A model generated the notes under the pieces. That model saw only the letters and a program-made list of their open reading frames with translations. It ran no database searches and had not been told where the DNA came from. Source: Pammene aurita (taxonomy: Eukaryota; Arthropoda; Insecta; Lepidoptera; Tortricidae). From it: 64,000 nt of DNA. The DNA lies in contig OX352295.1 in NCBI GenBank assembly GCA_947086415.1, positions 9,493,501-9,557,500 of the forward strand. The letters are read 5' to 3'. Below are positions 22,741 to 33,760 of this stretch, in pieces. The translations under genes were made by a program, and so were the position numbers. Positions within the stretch are counted from its first letter, which is position 1. Every line of letters begins with the position of its first letter.

Positions 22741-23898
22741 TGTACTTGTGTTAGTGTAGAGTGATTGTATGCAACTACCGTTGGACTGTTCATATGTAGT
22801 GTAGACCATTTTGATAACGTTTATCAATGATTAGGAAGAAGATATTTATTTGTTGTTCATCGACCATTAGTAAACTAGTGATGAAATTAAATAAGCCGTC
22901 AAGAACACTCGTTGTCATTGCAAGGCTGAGTTAGGTATAATGAACAAACGAACTAATATCGATTTGGCAGACGAGATTTATAATGGTGTTGATATCTCGA
23001 TTACCTATGAGATATTAGGTGTGCTTTACACAGGCTTAATATAATTCTTAGGCACCCTTGATTGTACGGTATACGGTATAAGTGTAGAGGTGTAAGTTCA
23101 GTACACATCCGACCGTTTCGAAGTGAAGCTCTAAACTGAAGAAGCATGTCCTTACACTTCTTAATAATAAGTTTAAGCTTACATAAGTTTTAAAATTCGT
23201 CGTACATTCCATATCTAACTTGTAAATTTCACCTGTAATTATTAAATTAACTGAATTCACGAATTAAAGACCTCGTAGAATCTCGACAATCACCCAAAGG
23301 TTTCATGTTGCCCTGAGGGGGCAGAATAAAGGTTAGGTATATAAAAATGTAATGGCTTTCTTTCGTGTTAGATCATAAAAGAATTGGTACTCTTGATCTT
23401 GAAAAATAGACAAAATAGCTTGCTCCAAATTACATGTAATGGCACATGATTGCATTTAATAATGGCTTGAAGTGTTCTTATATGTCACAGTGTTTTACAG
23501 ACCCAAAGAATAGGTAATTTCTGTGATTTGAAGTATTTTATTGCATGCTCGAAATATATACCTTTAACTAGAAAATTTCTACTAACAACAGTGCTGCATT
23601 GTGCTTCAAAACATAAGTCTGCTAAACCAACTATTACTGAGGATTTTACAGGATGTACATCGCCACGTTATAATAAAATAGTTCGCCACTGTTTGAGATC
23701 ATTATTATAAACAAATGGTTATGTTCTAAGATACCTATCATATCTCGTTTACGTGTCTTTACGAAGGCTATATTAGATTGTTATTATTTTAATATATTTT
23801 AACTTTGATAATATTTTTTTACTTTAGCATGAATAAGTCCCTGCAGTTGACTTTCAAAAAATTGCTTAGGAACATATCCCAACGTATCCAACGTACCC
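22741..23898. other. No gene seen
   Basis: About 1.2 kb without a recognisable element or coding region. Confidence 0.35.
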
Positions 23899-23984
23899 AG
23901 GAGTGCTACAGGGTTCTATTTTGGGCCCAATCCTGTTTTTGGTTTATATAAATGATTTACCCGGAGTATGTCCTAAAACTACGG
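23899..23984 (+). pseudogene. RT fragment of a Jockey/CR1-type LINE
   Basis: GVLQGSILGPILFLVYINDL is the RT motif region of Jockey/CR1-group LINEs (consensus VPQGSxLGPLLFxxYINDLP). Only about 28 codons remain. At about 23985 the frame passes directly into the 5' part of an unrelated RTE-type LINE, so this is a junction of two elements. Confidence 0.7.
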
Positions 23985-24149
23985 CCAAGACCACCGGGGG
24001 ATGGGCAGCAGCATCCTCGGAGTGCGGTGGAGATACTGCGATCGCCAACCCGCATGCCAAGCGTGGCGATTACGGCATTCACCCCCCCCATGGAAAGAAC
24101 ACAAAAACCACGGCCCCGAGTGTCCGGCGACCCCCGGTGCCCTGGTTAT

Positions 24150-24608
24150 GGTAGCGGCCAGGGTACTAGCGGGGTCAGGGGTGCTAAGAATCTCCGGCAA
24201 AGATCCGGCTACCACCACCGACGACTTCTGGCCCTGGCAACATATAACACGCGTACACTGCGGACCGACGAAAAGATAGTGGAACTGGAGGAAGGATTGA
24301 GCAAGTTGCGTTGGGATGTCATAGTGTTATCTGAAGTCCGAAGAGAGGGGGAGGAAACGATAATCCTGAAGTCCGGCAACTTGCTTTATTTCCGGGAGGG
24401 CGACCAACAGTCCCAGGGAGGTGTCGGGTTCATCATTCATAAGTCCCTCGTGAACAACGTGGTGAAGATCGAGAGTGTGTCGACTAGGGTGGCGTACCTT
24501 ATACTCAGAGTATCCAAGAGGTACTCGTTGAAGGTCATACAGGTGTATGCGCCGACTTCGGCACACTCCGATGACAAGGTGGAGGCTATGTATGAGGATA
24601 TATCGAAT
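24150..24608 (+). pseudogene. APE endonuclease (N-terminal part) of RTE LINE
   Basis: The open frame reads LATYNTRTLRTDEKI (from about 24231), DVIVLSEVRREG with the metal-binding Glu, LYFREGDQQSQGGVGFIIHK, then VIQVYAPTSAHSD and YEDI. These are the first half of the exonuclease-endonuclease-phosphatase fold in the expected order. The domain stops at about 24608 where the tandem array begins; the GDFN and SDH motifs are absent. The preceding Pro/Arg-rich stretch from 23985 is probably this LINE's N-terminal leader, since it is in frame with the endonuclease. Confidence 0.75.
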
Positions 24609-25771
24609 TTTTTCAATGTTTTCAATGTTTGTATTTGATGTAATAATAACAATCTATTGTATGAGTGGAATGCCCCACTTTAAAAACATGCAAAAATAAT
24701 TATGAGTTGATAGCAGCGCCCTCTATATTTCCGTTGTGACACTTGCGATAGTGTCGGCGGGAAGGGTATCTAACTCTAATAGTTAGTACCTAGATGTCGC
24801 TTACGGCTGCTGTAAAGCCGAAGTAGATCAAAATAAATGCAAAAAAGATGATTGAAGGCATTGAAAATTTCGTCAACTTAGTAACTTGACCCATAGCTTA
24901 ATTGGTAAAGCGATCGAGCCCCGGCAAGGCGTATCGATGCAGGTTCAAGTCCTGCTGGGTTGATTATTTTTTCAATGTTTTCAATGTTTGTATTTGATTT
25001 AATAACAATCTATTGTATGAGTGGAATGCCCCACTTTAAAAACATGCAAAAATAATTATGAGTTGATAGCAGCGCCCTCTATATTTCCGTTGTGACACTT
25101 GCGATAGTGTCGGCGGGAAGGGTATCTAACTCTAATAGTTAGTACCTAGATGTCGCTTACGGCTGCTGTAAAGCCGAAGTAGATCAAAATAAATGCAAAA
25201 AAGATGATTGAAGGCATTGAAAATTTCGTCAACTTAGTAACTTGACCCATAGCTTAATTGGTAAAGCGATCGAGCCCCGGCAAGGCGTATCGATGCAGGT
25301 TCAAGTCCTGCTGGGTTGATTATTTTTTCAATGTTTTCAATGTTTGTATTTGATTTAATAACAATCTATTGTATGAGTGGAATGCCCCACTTTAAAAACA
25401 TGCAAAAATAATTATGAGTTGATAGCAGCGCCCTCTATATTTCCGTTGTGACACTTGCGATAGTGTCGGCGGGAAGGGTATCTAACTCTAATAGTTAGTA
25501 CCTAGATGTCGCTTACGGCTGCTGTAAAGCCGAAGTAGATCAAAATAAATGCAAAAAAGATGATTGAAGGCATTGAAAATTTCGTCAACTTAGTAACTTG
25601 ACCCATAGCTTAATTGGTAAAGCGATCGAGCCCCGGCAAGGCGTATCGATGCAGGTTCAAGTCCTGCTGGGTTGATTATTTTTTCAATGTTTTCAATGTT
25701 TGTATTTGATTTAATAACAATCTATTGTATGAGTGGAATGCCCCACTTTAAAAACATGCAAAAATAATTAT
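24609..25771. repeat. Tandem array, 356-bp unit with tRNA-like module, about 3.3 copies
   Basis: The motif TTCAATGTTTTCAATG starts at 24612, 24971, 25327 and 25683, giving periods of 359, 356 and 356; the first unit has a 3-base insertion near GTAATAATAAC. The copies look near-identical, which means recent expansion or an assembly artefact. Each full unit contains AGCAGCGCCCTCTATATTTC, GTTGTGACACTTGCGATAGT and a tRNA-like segment. The last unit is cut off after about 95 bases, where it meets RTE sequence. Confidence 0.9.
24889..24963 (+). other. tRNA-like module in array unit 1 (not a functional tRNA)
   Basis: The segment has a perfect T arm (GCAGG, loop TTCAAGT, CCTGC), a D arm (GCTT/AAGC around AATTGGTA) and an acceptor that pairs as TGACCCA with TGGGTTG, with two G-T pairs. 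The anticodon arm does not fold normally: the best loop CCGGCAA sits on a short GCC/GGC stem and lacks T33, so no tRNA identity is safe. A-box-like TAGCTTAATTGG and B-box-like GGTTCAAGTCC are present, so Pol III could recognise it. It recurs one and two periods downstream. Confidence 0.55.
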
Positions 25772-25835
25772 GACGGAATTACAGCCGAACTTCTGAAACC
25801 CGCCTTCAGAAGTTCGGCTGTAATTCCGTCATAAT
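25767..25835. repeat. Perfect 31-bp inverted repeat with 7-nt loop
   Basis: The left arm 25767-25797 is the exact reverse complement of 25805-25835, with loop ACCCGCC. The left arm spans the array end (ATTATGA) and RT coding (DGITAELLK), so the inverted copy arose after array and LINE were joined. RT coding resumes at about 25846. Confidence 0.9.
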
Positions 25836-25845
25836 CTTTTTTGTA

Positions 25846-26645
25846 AACCGGTCCTTATGGCCCTTCAGAAGTTGTTCGACTCCGTTTTACTAGAAGGGAG
25901 AACGCCTAAGGTATGGAACAGAGGTGTGGTGGTATTGTTCTTCAAAAAGGGCGATAACGCGTTACTGAAGAACTACCAACCCATTTCACTTCTGAGCCAT
26001 GTCTATAAGCTGTTTTCAAGAGTCATTACGAACCGTCTCGCATGCAGGCTAGATGACTTCCAGCCTCCCGAACAAGCCGGTTTCCGAAGAGGCTTTAGTA
26101 CCGTAGACCACATCCATACGCTCCGTCAGGTTATACAGAAGACTGAGGAGTATAACCTGTCCCTCTGCTTAGCGTTCGTGGACTACGAGAAAGCCTTTGA
26201 CTCGATCGAAACCTGGGCTGTACTACAATCTCTCCAGAGGTGCCAAGTGGACTATCGCTATATCGAAGTGCTGAAGTGTTTGCACGAGAACGCCACTATG
26301 TCAGTCCGACTCCAGGACCAGAACTCGAAGCCTATTCCGTTGCAGCAGGCAAGAAGGTGTTATTTCTCCTAAACTGTTTACCGCTGCACTGGAGGATGTT
26401 TTCAAGACTCTGGACTGGAGAAGGCTAGGCATCAACATAAACGGCGAGTACATCACTCACCTTCGGTTTGCTGACGATATAGTAGTCTTGGCTGAGACCA
26501 TGGAGGATTTGAGTACGATGCTCGATGACCTCAGTAAAGCCTCCGAGCGAGTTGGTCTAAAGATGAACATGCATAAGACGAAGATCATGTCAAATACCCA
26601 TGTAGCGCCAACTCCCGTTACAATCGGAGACTTTACACTCGAAAT
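25846..26645 (+). pseudogene. Reverse transcriptase of RTE LINE
   Basis: After DGITAELLK in the hairpin arm, the frame resumes PVLMALQKLFDSVLLEG, VVVLFFKKGDN, NYQPISLLSHVYKLFSRVI and PEQAGFRRGFSTVDHI. Motif A is AFVDYEKAFDSI, with Asp at 26181-26183. A frameshift near 26345 separates it from GVISPKLFTAALEDVF and motif C LRFADDIVVLAE, with FADD at 26467-26478. The thumb start LSKASERVGLKMNMHKTKIM follows. All core RT blocks are present, but the shift and later stops make it non-functional. Confidence 0.85.
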
Positions 26646-27224
26646 TATATATACTTAGGACATACTGTCCAGTTAGGTAGATCCAACTTCGAGAAAGAGG
26701 TCAATCGACGAATCCGACTCGGTTGGGCAGCGTTCGGGAAGCTACGGCACATCTTTTTGTCCAATATTCCGCAGTGTCTCAAGACGAAAGTCTTTGACCA
26801 GTGTGTGTTGCCAGTGATGACATATGGTACTGAAACGTGGTCGCTTACAATGGGCCTCATAAGAAAGCTCAAAGTCACCCAAAGGGCAATGGAGAGGGCT
26901 ATGATTGGAGTCTCTCTGCGTGATCGCACCAGAAATTAGGCCATCCGCAGCAGAACCAAAGTAACCGATATAGCCCTCCGAATCGCTAAACTAAAGTGGT
27001 AGTGGGCGGGGCACATTGCTCGTAGAACCGATGGCCATTGGGGCGAAAAGGTTCTCGAGTGGCGACCACGAACCGGAAGGCGCAGCGTGGGTAGACCCGC
27101 CGCAAGGTGGACTGATGACCTGGTGAAGGTCGCGGGAGTCCGCTGGATGCGGGTGGCGCAGGACCGGTCATTGTGGCACTCGTTGGGGGAGGCCTATATC
27201 CAGCAGTGGACGTCTTTCGGCTGA
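26646..27224 (+). pseudogene. C-terminal domain of RTE LINE
   Basis: After a premature stop near 26656 and a frame change, the blocks YLGHTVQLGRSNFEKEVNRR, RIRLGWAAFGKLRHIF, LPVMTYGTETWSL, RAMERAMIGVSLRDR, WAGHIARRTDGHWG and RWTDDLVKVAGVRWM can be read in order. The ORF ends TSFG then stop at 27222-27224. In-frame stops occur near 26938 and 26999. This is the usual RTE C-terminus and leads straight into the (ATG)n tail. Confidence 0.8.
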
Positions 27225-27225
27225 T

Positions 27226-27259
<34 letters not shown>
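27226..27259 (+). repeat. (ATG)n tail of RTE LINE
   Basis: About eleven ATG units follow directly after the ORF stop. This is the simple-repeat 3' end used by RTE elements; a reverse-oriented (CATCAT)n copy is at 63716. Confidence 0.85.
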
Positions 27260-27260
<1 letters not shown>

Positions 27261-27566
27261 ATGATTTACCGTGTGTAGTACAAAACCTTTGTGATATAGT
27301 TCTGTTTCTATACAAAGTGACCCGTTTCTATTGTCCTCAAATCTCACGCCCTAGCAATACAATTATCTGGTGTCAAAACTGTATCTCTTGATCACGATAT
27401 CAAGATAGCAACACAGAAAACTGGGTCCAAAAACCCGTCTGCCAGATTACTTTAATGCCTCAACAACCAGAATAATAAACAGGATAGACCGGTTCACCTC
27501 AATGTTACGGTTCAATCACACTATCAAATTATGACAAACGTCACCATCATTAGCTGACAATACATG
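27260..27566. other. No gene seen
   Basis: About 300 bases without a supported feature. Confidence 0.35.
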
Positions 27567-27852
27567 TACAGTCAGCAGCAGAAGTAGCTAACTGTCTGAA
27601 GTGTTCAAAATGAGCTTGACACGAGTGACACGACTCTTGTTAGGAGAATAGACATAGACATAGACATCATTTATTGGTAATAACTCATTACAGGTCACGC
27701 TTAACAACTAAAATCTGTCACATTATAAAACATAATTTAACATCATCAATATCATCATTAAATAACAATTTTACGCTATTTTATTAAGAATAAGAGCGTG
27801 TCAAGGTCATTTTGAACACCACATCCGGCTAGCTACCGCTCTGCTGACTGTA
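27567..27852. mobile_element. TACAGTC-end MITE split by a retroposon
   Basis: TACAGTCAGCAGCAGAAGTA at the left pairs with the right end CTCTGCTGACTGTA. The inner arms GTTCAAAATGAGCTTGACAC and GTCAAGGTCATTTTGAAC also pair. The arms are separated by the 136-bp insert at 27651-27786; without it the MITE is about 145 bp, the size of its relatives. Confidence 0.8.
27651..27786 (-). mobile_element. Short retroposon inside the MITE, AGAATA duplication
   Basis: The insert is flanked by AGAATA at 27645-27650 and 27787-27792. It begins with GACATA repeats and CATTTATTGGTAATAACTC, the reverse of a retroposon tail with a TATGTC simple repeat. The duplication and clean excision point support retroposition on the minus strand. 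Confidence 0.7.
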
Positions 27853-28177
27853 CTTACAGATTTTTCCAAGATCTGCCTGAAAAATGTGTCTGTCAGTGTG
27901 TGATTGGAATTAGGCACATATGTCTACCGGGAATCTTTCCACAGATATTCCTAATTCCCGCCATAATGTATATTTACAGATTTTTCCACTAATACTATGC
28001 CAGACAGATTAGATTTGTAAATCCATGAAATCAACACAATAATATATGCGTCGGTTATTATGCCAATCGGTAAGCTTTGTTGTGTTGTGTGTGTTGCAAC
28101 GTAGTTCTAAAGAATAACGTCATTTGACATATAAATAGGTATTCATAAACATCTAATTTCCTTCTGGCTGAGGATTA

Positions 28178-28734
28178 TAATTGATTAATAGTTTCGCCAT
28201 GTCGTCTGTCCGTCTGTCTGTCCGCGATTTAGTTCAGTGATCATTACTAGAGAACTGAAATATGGTACGAGTATGTGTATTAATGACGCCGACAAAGTGG
28301 TAAAATAAAAACTGAAAAATATTTTTGTTAGGGTACCTCTCCTACACATGAAGTGGGGACAGAATTTTTGTCGCTCCAACCCTATCGTGTGGGGTGTCGT
28401 TGATGGATAGGTCTTTCAGAATGTAGGGTTTTTTTTAAAACAATTTTAGGATAAAAGTAATATTTTCGTGAATTAGATTTCCCCTCTAACTTTTTAACTA
28501 CGGGTCCAAAAATTGTTGAAAAATTCATGCAAGTGAGGACTAATAAGTACTAATAAAAACTATATCGAATAAAATCGGTTCAGTCGTTTTTGAGTTGTCA
28601 TTTCATTGTAAAAGGACATAAGTGCCGCAAAATATCATATGATAACCACGTTTTGAGTGGCTGTATTGCAACGGGCCAGTACCTACAGTACCCTACACTG
28701 AGCGTGGTCCGACGTGCTGTTGGCCGGTTTTTTT
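28178..28734 (+). mobile_element. Nonautonomous repeat ending TTGGCCGGTTTTTT
   Basis: It starts at TTCGCCATGTCGTCTGTCCG with a short CTGT run. It contains TTAGGGTACCTCTCCTACAC, ATGAAGTGGGG and CTATCGTGTGGGGTGTCGTT, and ends TACACTGAGCGTGGTCCGAC, GTGCTGTTGGCCGGTTTTTT. It shares the CTGT start and the terminal TTGGCCGGTTTTTT with the AGGGTTCCGTA family, but the interior differs, so it is a related subfamily. No coding. Confidence 0.65.
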
Positions 28735-28885
28735 ACAACGATTTTCAGAGTAGATTAAAATGGTCGACATCACTGTAGATATGAAAGGATATATCGAAGC
28801 AAATGACATATTATCACGGACAATAAAAACGAGTTATTTTGTATAAAAATTTCTTCATAAATTGACCTATTTTCATTTAGTATAG

Positions 28886-29024
28886 TACAGTCGCCATCAA
28901 ATATATAGACTGGCCAAGGTACTCGAAAATATCTGAAAATGCACTTTACCGCCTTGAAAATAGAGGCGTTGTTCAGATATTTGTGACAACCTTGGCCGGT
29001 CCGATATATCTGACGGCGACTGTA
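28886..29024. mobile_element. TACAGTC-end MITE (CGCCATCAAATATAT subfamily), copy 1
   Basis: TACAGTCGCCATCAAATATA is mirrored at the right by ATATATCTGACGGCGACTGTA. The inner arms pair through GGCCAAGGT and ATATCTGAA. It is very similar to the copy at 30807-30944. Confidence 0.85.
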
Positions 29025-29414
29025 CCCACATACCTACGTGAAAACGTGCCCGCAAGCCAGTGTGATGTATGCTATTCACGATTGCTTATCAAAAGCTGTA
29101 GTTTACCTTTGTTCTAATTTGTTAATTACACTTCCGTGAGAAGTCGATTGTTGCAACAATATAGCATTGTACCAATTTGTATGTTGGACTTTTAGACTCA
29201 GTATTAGACATAAATACTATTGTTAAGGAATATAAAATCGAATATTTTGAAAACACGACAACAATTGAGCTGTAACTTAAAACTGTAACAATGTTTCTGT
29301 GCTGACCTTTTGTTATTCAATGATAGGTAATTCTACAAATTTTATAGCTTGTATACATAGGTAGGTATTATATTATTTAATAAGTTTTACAATTAGCAAC
29401 ATGTTACTATAAAT
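29025..29414. other. No gene seen
   Basis: About 390 bases of AT-rich DNA without a supported feature. Confidence 0.35.
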
Positions 29415-29894
29415 AAAAAACGGCCAAGTGCGAGTCGGACTCGCGCACCGAGGGTTCCGTACAAACCTGTAGGTATAAGGGTAGTAAGTAACTTTAGAAT
29501 TATTCAAAATATTTTTATTTTAATATGTAACTAAAAATTTACGGCTTTCGCAATTTTTCCTTTATCTGTGCTATAAGACGTTGCTTCGTACCAAATTTCA
29601 AGATTCTGAGTTCACGGGAAGTACCCTGTAGGTTTTGATTCCCTTGCGAGTTTCGAAAATTTGCGACTTTTGCGGCATAAACGGCTGTATCTTTTGATTG
29701 CGTTGGCTTTTAAGTTTATTTTTTTCACAGCTTCAAGGGACAATAAACCTGAGTATTTGATATAAATTTCAGCTTGATACCTCCACGCGTTCCTGAGAAA
29801 AATGGTCTTGACAGACAGACAGACAGACAGACGGACAACAAAGTGATCCTATAAGGGTTCCGTTTTTTCCTTTCGAGGTACGGAACCCTAAAAA
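29415..29894 (-). mobile_element. AGGGTTCCGTA family element, copy B
   Basis: Reverse orientation: it begins AAAAAACGGCCAAGTGCGAG, then TCGGACTCGCGCACCGAGGG and TTCCGTAC, and ends with the hairpin of ACGGAACCCT types. The interior matches one repeat block of copy A (GGAAGTACCCTGTAGG; CTTTTGATTGCGTTGGC). It lacks the internal duplication of copy A and carries a short (GACA)n at 29811-29832. Confidence 0.8.
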
Positions 29895-30806
29895 TCAAAA
29901 CCATATAGCCCGTATGGTTCCACAAAATCTTACTCCGACGAATCTAATTTAATGAACATAAAATTAATTTGCCTTTCAACAGCTATGTACCTACCTACCT
30001 TCTTCTTTCCTTTGTCAACCGGGTTGTTTATATGCAAAACTGTTTTTCATGTAATCAAAAACAAAACACAATCGATTGCCATAAATTACTAGCCATAAAT
30101 TGTTTTGATAGTGATCAAAACAATTCCCGCAATTAATTGCAACAATAGCGATAGCATTTTTACGCAAATTCTAATCACAATTTTTTTATAACTAACGCGA
30201 GAAAACAGTCTTTATTGCCTATGTAATACAAGCGCTAATGATCGCTCGAACGATCGCATTCCTGCGGCGAAAGCAGATATCCTTTTCCAACACATTCCGC
30301 ATTACAAATGTCTAATCTAACTTGATCCTGAAATTAGTAACGACTATGTGTAATCAAAGGTCGGACTTAGACTGGACTTTACCGCCGTAGCGGTGGTTTT
30401 ATACTTGACTATATAGGTCCAGTATAACTTGCCCTCGATATTTGCAGCAAGATACGTAACCGGAGGTCAAACGTACGCTAGTCTTTTCGCATGCAACGTA
30501 TGAACAGCTAAGATCCTTGAACGATATGCGTGTACGCAGCCTGCGTGCGATTATGCGTACTTTATGGCTTCCTCTTGCCGACGCCATGGGGTAGATTGTA
30601 TTTTTACAACTTTATGACATTTCTTACGTGAAAGCAAGAAATTGCATAGAAAGTTGGTGACAGACAACAGAAAATGGCAAAATAAATGTACCTACTTATA
30701 GTGCAGTAAAGATTTAAAGCACGAAGTTTGATATATAAGTAGTTATTACATAGTTATTTTCTTTTTGCTCTTTTTCCCGCTAAAAGATACAGCCTTACTT
30801 TCCTAG
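29895..30806. other. No gene seen
   Basis: About 900 bases. A short palindrome GATCGCTCGAACGATCGC lies near 30239. A GC-richer patch at 30380-30590 shows no recognisable exon. Confidence 0.35.
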
Positions 30807-30944
30807 TACAGTCGCCATCAAATATATCGGAGCGGCCACGGTACTCAAAAATATCTGAACATGCACTATATCGCCTTGACAATAGACGTTGTTCAGAAAT
30901 TTGTGACCACCTTGGCTGCTCCGATATATCTGCTGGCGACTGTA
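30807..30944. mobile_element. TACAGTC-end MITE (CGCCATCAAATATAT subfamily), copy 2
   Basis: Same ends and layout as the copy at 28886-29024: TACAGTCGCCATCAAATATA at the left, ATATATCTGCTGGCGACTGTA at the right, with GAGCGGCCACGGTACTC and CCACCTTGGCTGCTC as inner arms. Confidence 0.85.
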
Positions 30945-31284
30945 CGACGAAGTACCCGTCTGATTTTTTTTTTGTACAGACCTTATTTTTATAGTCTTGG
31001 GTCATTTACTTGTAATCCTGTTAATAAACATATGTTTGTTTTGAAGCGAATGGGGTGAAACTGATAGTTACCCACTACAAAGAGCCTTAATTTGCCTTTG
31101 ACGGGTTTGTTTGTAAGTAAATAGTCTATATTAGTTCAGGGGTCATACCCCGGCATCCAATGTTGGTATCTCGGTTACTGTATATTTTTTAATATTGCCT
31201 GAACAATCTGATAATTTATTGTCCTTGCCAAAATTACATTTTAGAATATCTGATAAATATTGCAAATGCGACGTGTTATTTAGA
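30945..31284. other. No gene seen
   Basis: About 340 bases without a supported feature. Confidence 0.35.
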
Positions 31285-31858
31285 TTTTTAGGGTTCCGTA
31301 CCTCGAAAGGAAAAAACGGAACCCTTATAGGATCACTTTGTTGTCCGTCTGTCTGTCTATCTGTCTGTCTGTCAAGACCATTTTTCTCAGGAACGCGTGT
31401 AGGTATCAAGCTGAAATTTATACCAAATACTCAGGTCTATTATCCCTTGGAGCTGTAAAAAACTCAAACTTAAAAGCCAACGCAATCAAAAGATACAGTC
31501 GCTTATGCTGCAAATTTTAGAGCTTTTCGGCACTCGCAAAACCTACGGGGTACTTCCCGTGAACTCAGAAATTTGGCACGAAGCAACGTCATATAGCATA
31601 GACAATGGAAAAATTACAAAAAGTATACGTTTTTAGTAAAATCATACAATTTTTTATTTTTTATTTTAAACTTTTCCTCGTAAACGCGTAGAGGTATTAA
31701 ATTGAAATTCATATCAAATACTCAGGTCTATAATACCTTTAAGCTGTAACAAAATCAATTTTCTATGTCAATGCAATGGGTGAACTTTTACTTATATACC
31801 TACAGGTTTGTACGGAACCCTCGGTGCGCGAGTCCGACTCGCACTTGGCCGGTTTTTT
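31285..31858 (+). mobile_element. AGGGTTCCGTA family element, copy C
   Basis: It starts TTTTTAGGGTTCCGTACC with the ACGGAACCCT hairpin and a CTGT run. It continues with CAGGAACGCGTGTAGGTATC, GGGTACTTCCCGTGAACTCA and TTTGGCACGAAGCAACGTCA, and ends TACGGAACCCTCGG, the GAGTCCGACTC palindrome and TTGGCCGGTTTTTT. It has about one and a half internal blocks, shorter than copy A. Confidence 0.8.
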
Positions 31859-33760
31859 AGTTATACCGTTAACTCAAACTTCCATATAGTGATGTTTATA
31901 TGTACCTATAGTTACTCCGTAGAGCAAACTTGCACTTTTTTTCTCTTAAACAATGATTTTATATTACAACAGTTCAGTCAAAGCATAATCTGGTTTATCC
32001 TTTTACTTAGTAACCTCATTCTCCTTAAAGTTACTTCAACGTTCTGCATGTGGTCATAATAACATGCCCATATGCTAATGACAATGTCGTGCGCGTCCCG
32101 TTAAGGATCCTTCCCAATTACAAGGATAACGGTGCGCAGTTCGCAGACATCTAAAGCTACGTATAGACTTATGACAAAATACGCTTAGGTTATTTAACAA
32201 ACTGATGCTATAAGTATTTATCGGCTTAAAAATTATTGTAAAATAATTGGTAATATTGTAATGTATTAAAATGCCTAAAATACAAGATTGCGATAGCGCT
32301 GACCATTACTATACATATATATTAAACGGCTGGACAAAGCCTCAAAACTGTTTAAATCGCTGAGCGCCATCAATTGCTGATCAGCTTGGTCGTCAGTTTG
32401 TTAAAATAAAACAAAAAAATCAAGCCAAAGTAAGATAACCAGTAATCCATTTTTGCACTTGAAAAAAAAAACTTTTTTCCAGTCTAAGTATTAAAAAATA
32501 GTTTATAGAACCGTTCCGTTTCTCTATAAACATATCCTTATGTTTAAAATGACGGGATAAGTGTCGTTTTAATTTTAACTGCCCTAAAGTTCTGGCTATT
32601 ACAGTATCTCGGTCAACCATTCGTTTGTTTATTATTCTGTTTATTTTATGGTCATGTCGGATTTTCACGCTGCGAGAGCGTATAAAATCGTCTGAATGGT
32701 CAATTATAGCGATATATTTTTTACTATGGAATAAATGGTATGCTAGATTTTTACGTTTCGAAAGCGAAAATGTGACTTACTTATAGTTTAATCTGCAAAT
32801 ATCATATCATTTCGTTATTGAACGATAACTTTTAATTTAAAAACTTGTTTTAAGTGTCATTTGGTTTTCATCCGTGTGAGCGGTTTGTTTTTTTTTTAAT
32901 TTTGTTAATGCTTACGTGCTATTCTAAGTCAAAAATAAACGTCATGTAGATAAATATATAAATATTAACCTCTAGTAGGATGAATCAGAGATCAGTAAGA
33001 CAGTTAATAGCTTTCCCGGACCGTATGCACATTACCCGTATATATGAACCACATTTGGTAAATCTAACTTTGAACAAGCAAAAAACTTGTAAGCTCAGGT
33101 ATAAGGGACCACCGGGCTCGAAAAAAACAGGTTAAGAGATTCTTAATGGTGCTATTGTGTTGACACTGTAAAGCATGATAAGGCTTACGAAAACTGAAGT
33201 GTGGGGAAACAGCTTTTAGAGGTGATGTTCATTAGTACATACATAACAAACATACATATAAAAGAAAATAACATTTGAAGGCAAGGAAGTAACAAAATCC
33301 ATCGTAGTCTTGCAAAATAAAAATGGCATTAACCAGGCTGCTAAATAATTGAATTTGGGTAGCTATAAAAAATAAAAATGGGTACCAAAATTAATAGGTC
33401 GGCGACTAATTTGGGGCCCTACATTTTATTTCAATATGGGCTGTTTTTTAATGTCTTAATAGCCATTGTTTAACTATAGGTAGGTATCAAATAATTATAT
33501 TGAAAACTGAATTTATAACTGGGAAGCATTTTAAGAAGCCTTTTTTAATCGAAAACGATTACCTATTAAATTAAAAATAAGGTAATTTTAAAATATTTAG
33601 GAAGCAATTAAAGTGAATTACATATTCAATATTAGTACAACGGGCAACTTTACACGAGCTGTAATTATAAGATAAAATGGATTCTATAAGTAGGTAAGTA
33701 TCTATAGTCAGATATCTAGAACCAAAATTAATATGCCACATATGATTTAGAAAAAAATAA
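31859..33760. other. No gene seen
   Basis: About 1.9 kb of AT-rich DNA. Frames at 31808-32059 and 32420-32668 have no domain. Nothing else is recognisable. Confidence 0.35.

Larger units (their letters stand above)
23985..27259 (+). mobile_element. RTE-type LINE split by a tandem array
   Basis: The element has an APE endonuclease (about 24230-24608), a tandem array of foreign sequence (24609-25771), an inverted duplication (25767-25835), a reverse transcriptase (about 25850-26640), the C-terminal domain (to the stop at 27222-27224) and an (ATG)n tail at 27226-27259. The simple-repeat tail and the GHIARR/GRP-W C-terminal pattern fit RTE. The endonuclease C-terminus and the start of the RT are missing, so the array replaced part of the ORF as well as interrupting it. 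Tails of the same or related elements are at 41293 and 63716. Confidence 0.85.

Noticed and set aside
24609..25771. CRISPR-like or rRNA/tRNA gene cluster
   Set aside because: Units are 356 bp and near-identical throughout with no variable spacers; the tRNA-like parts lack a normal anticodon arm; the host is eukaryotic.
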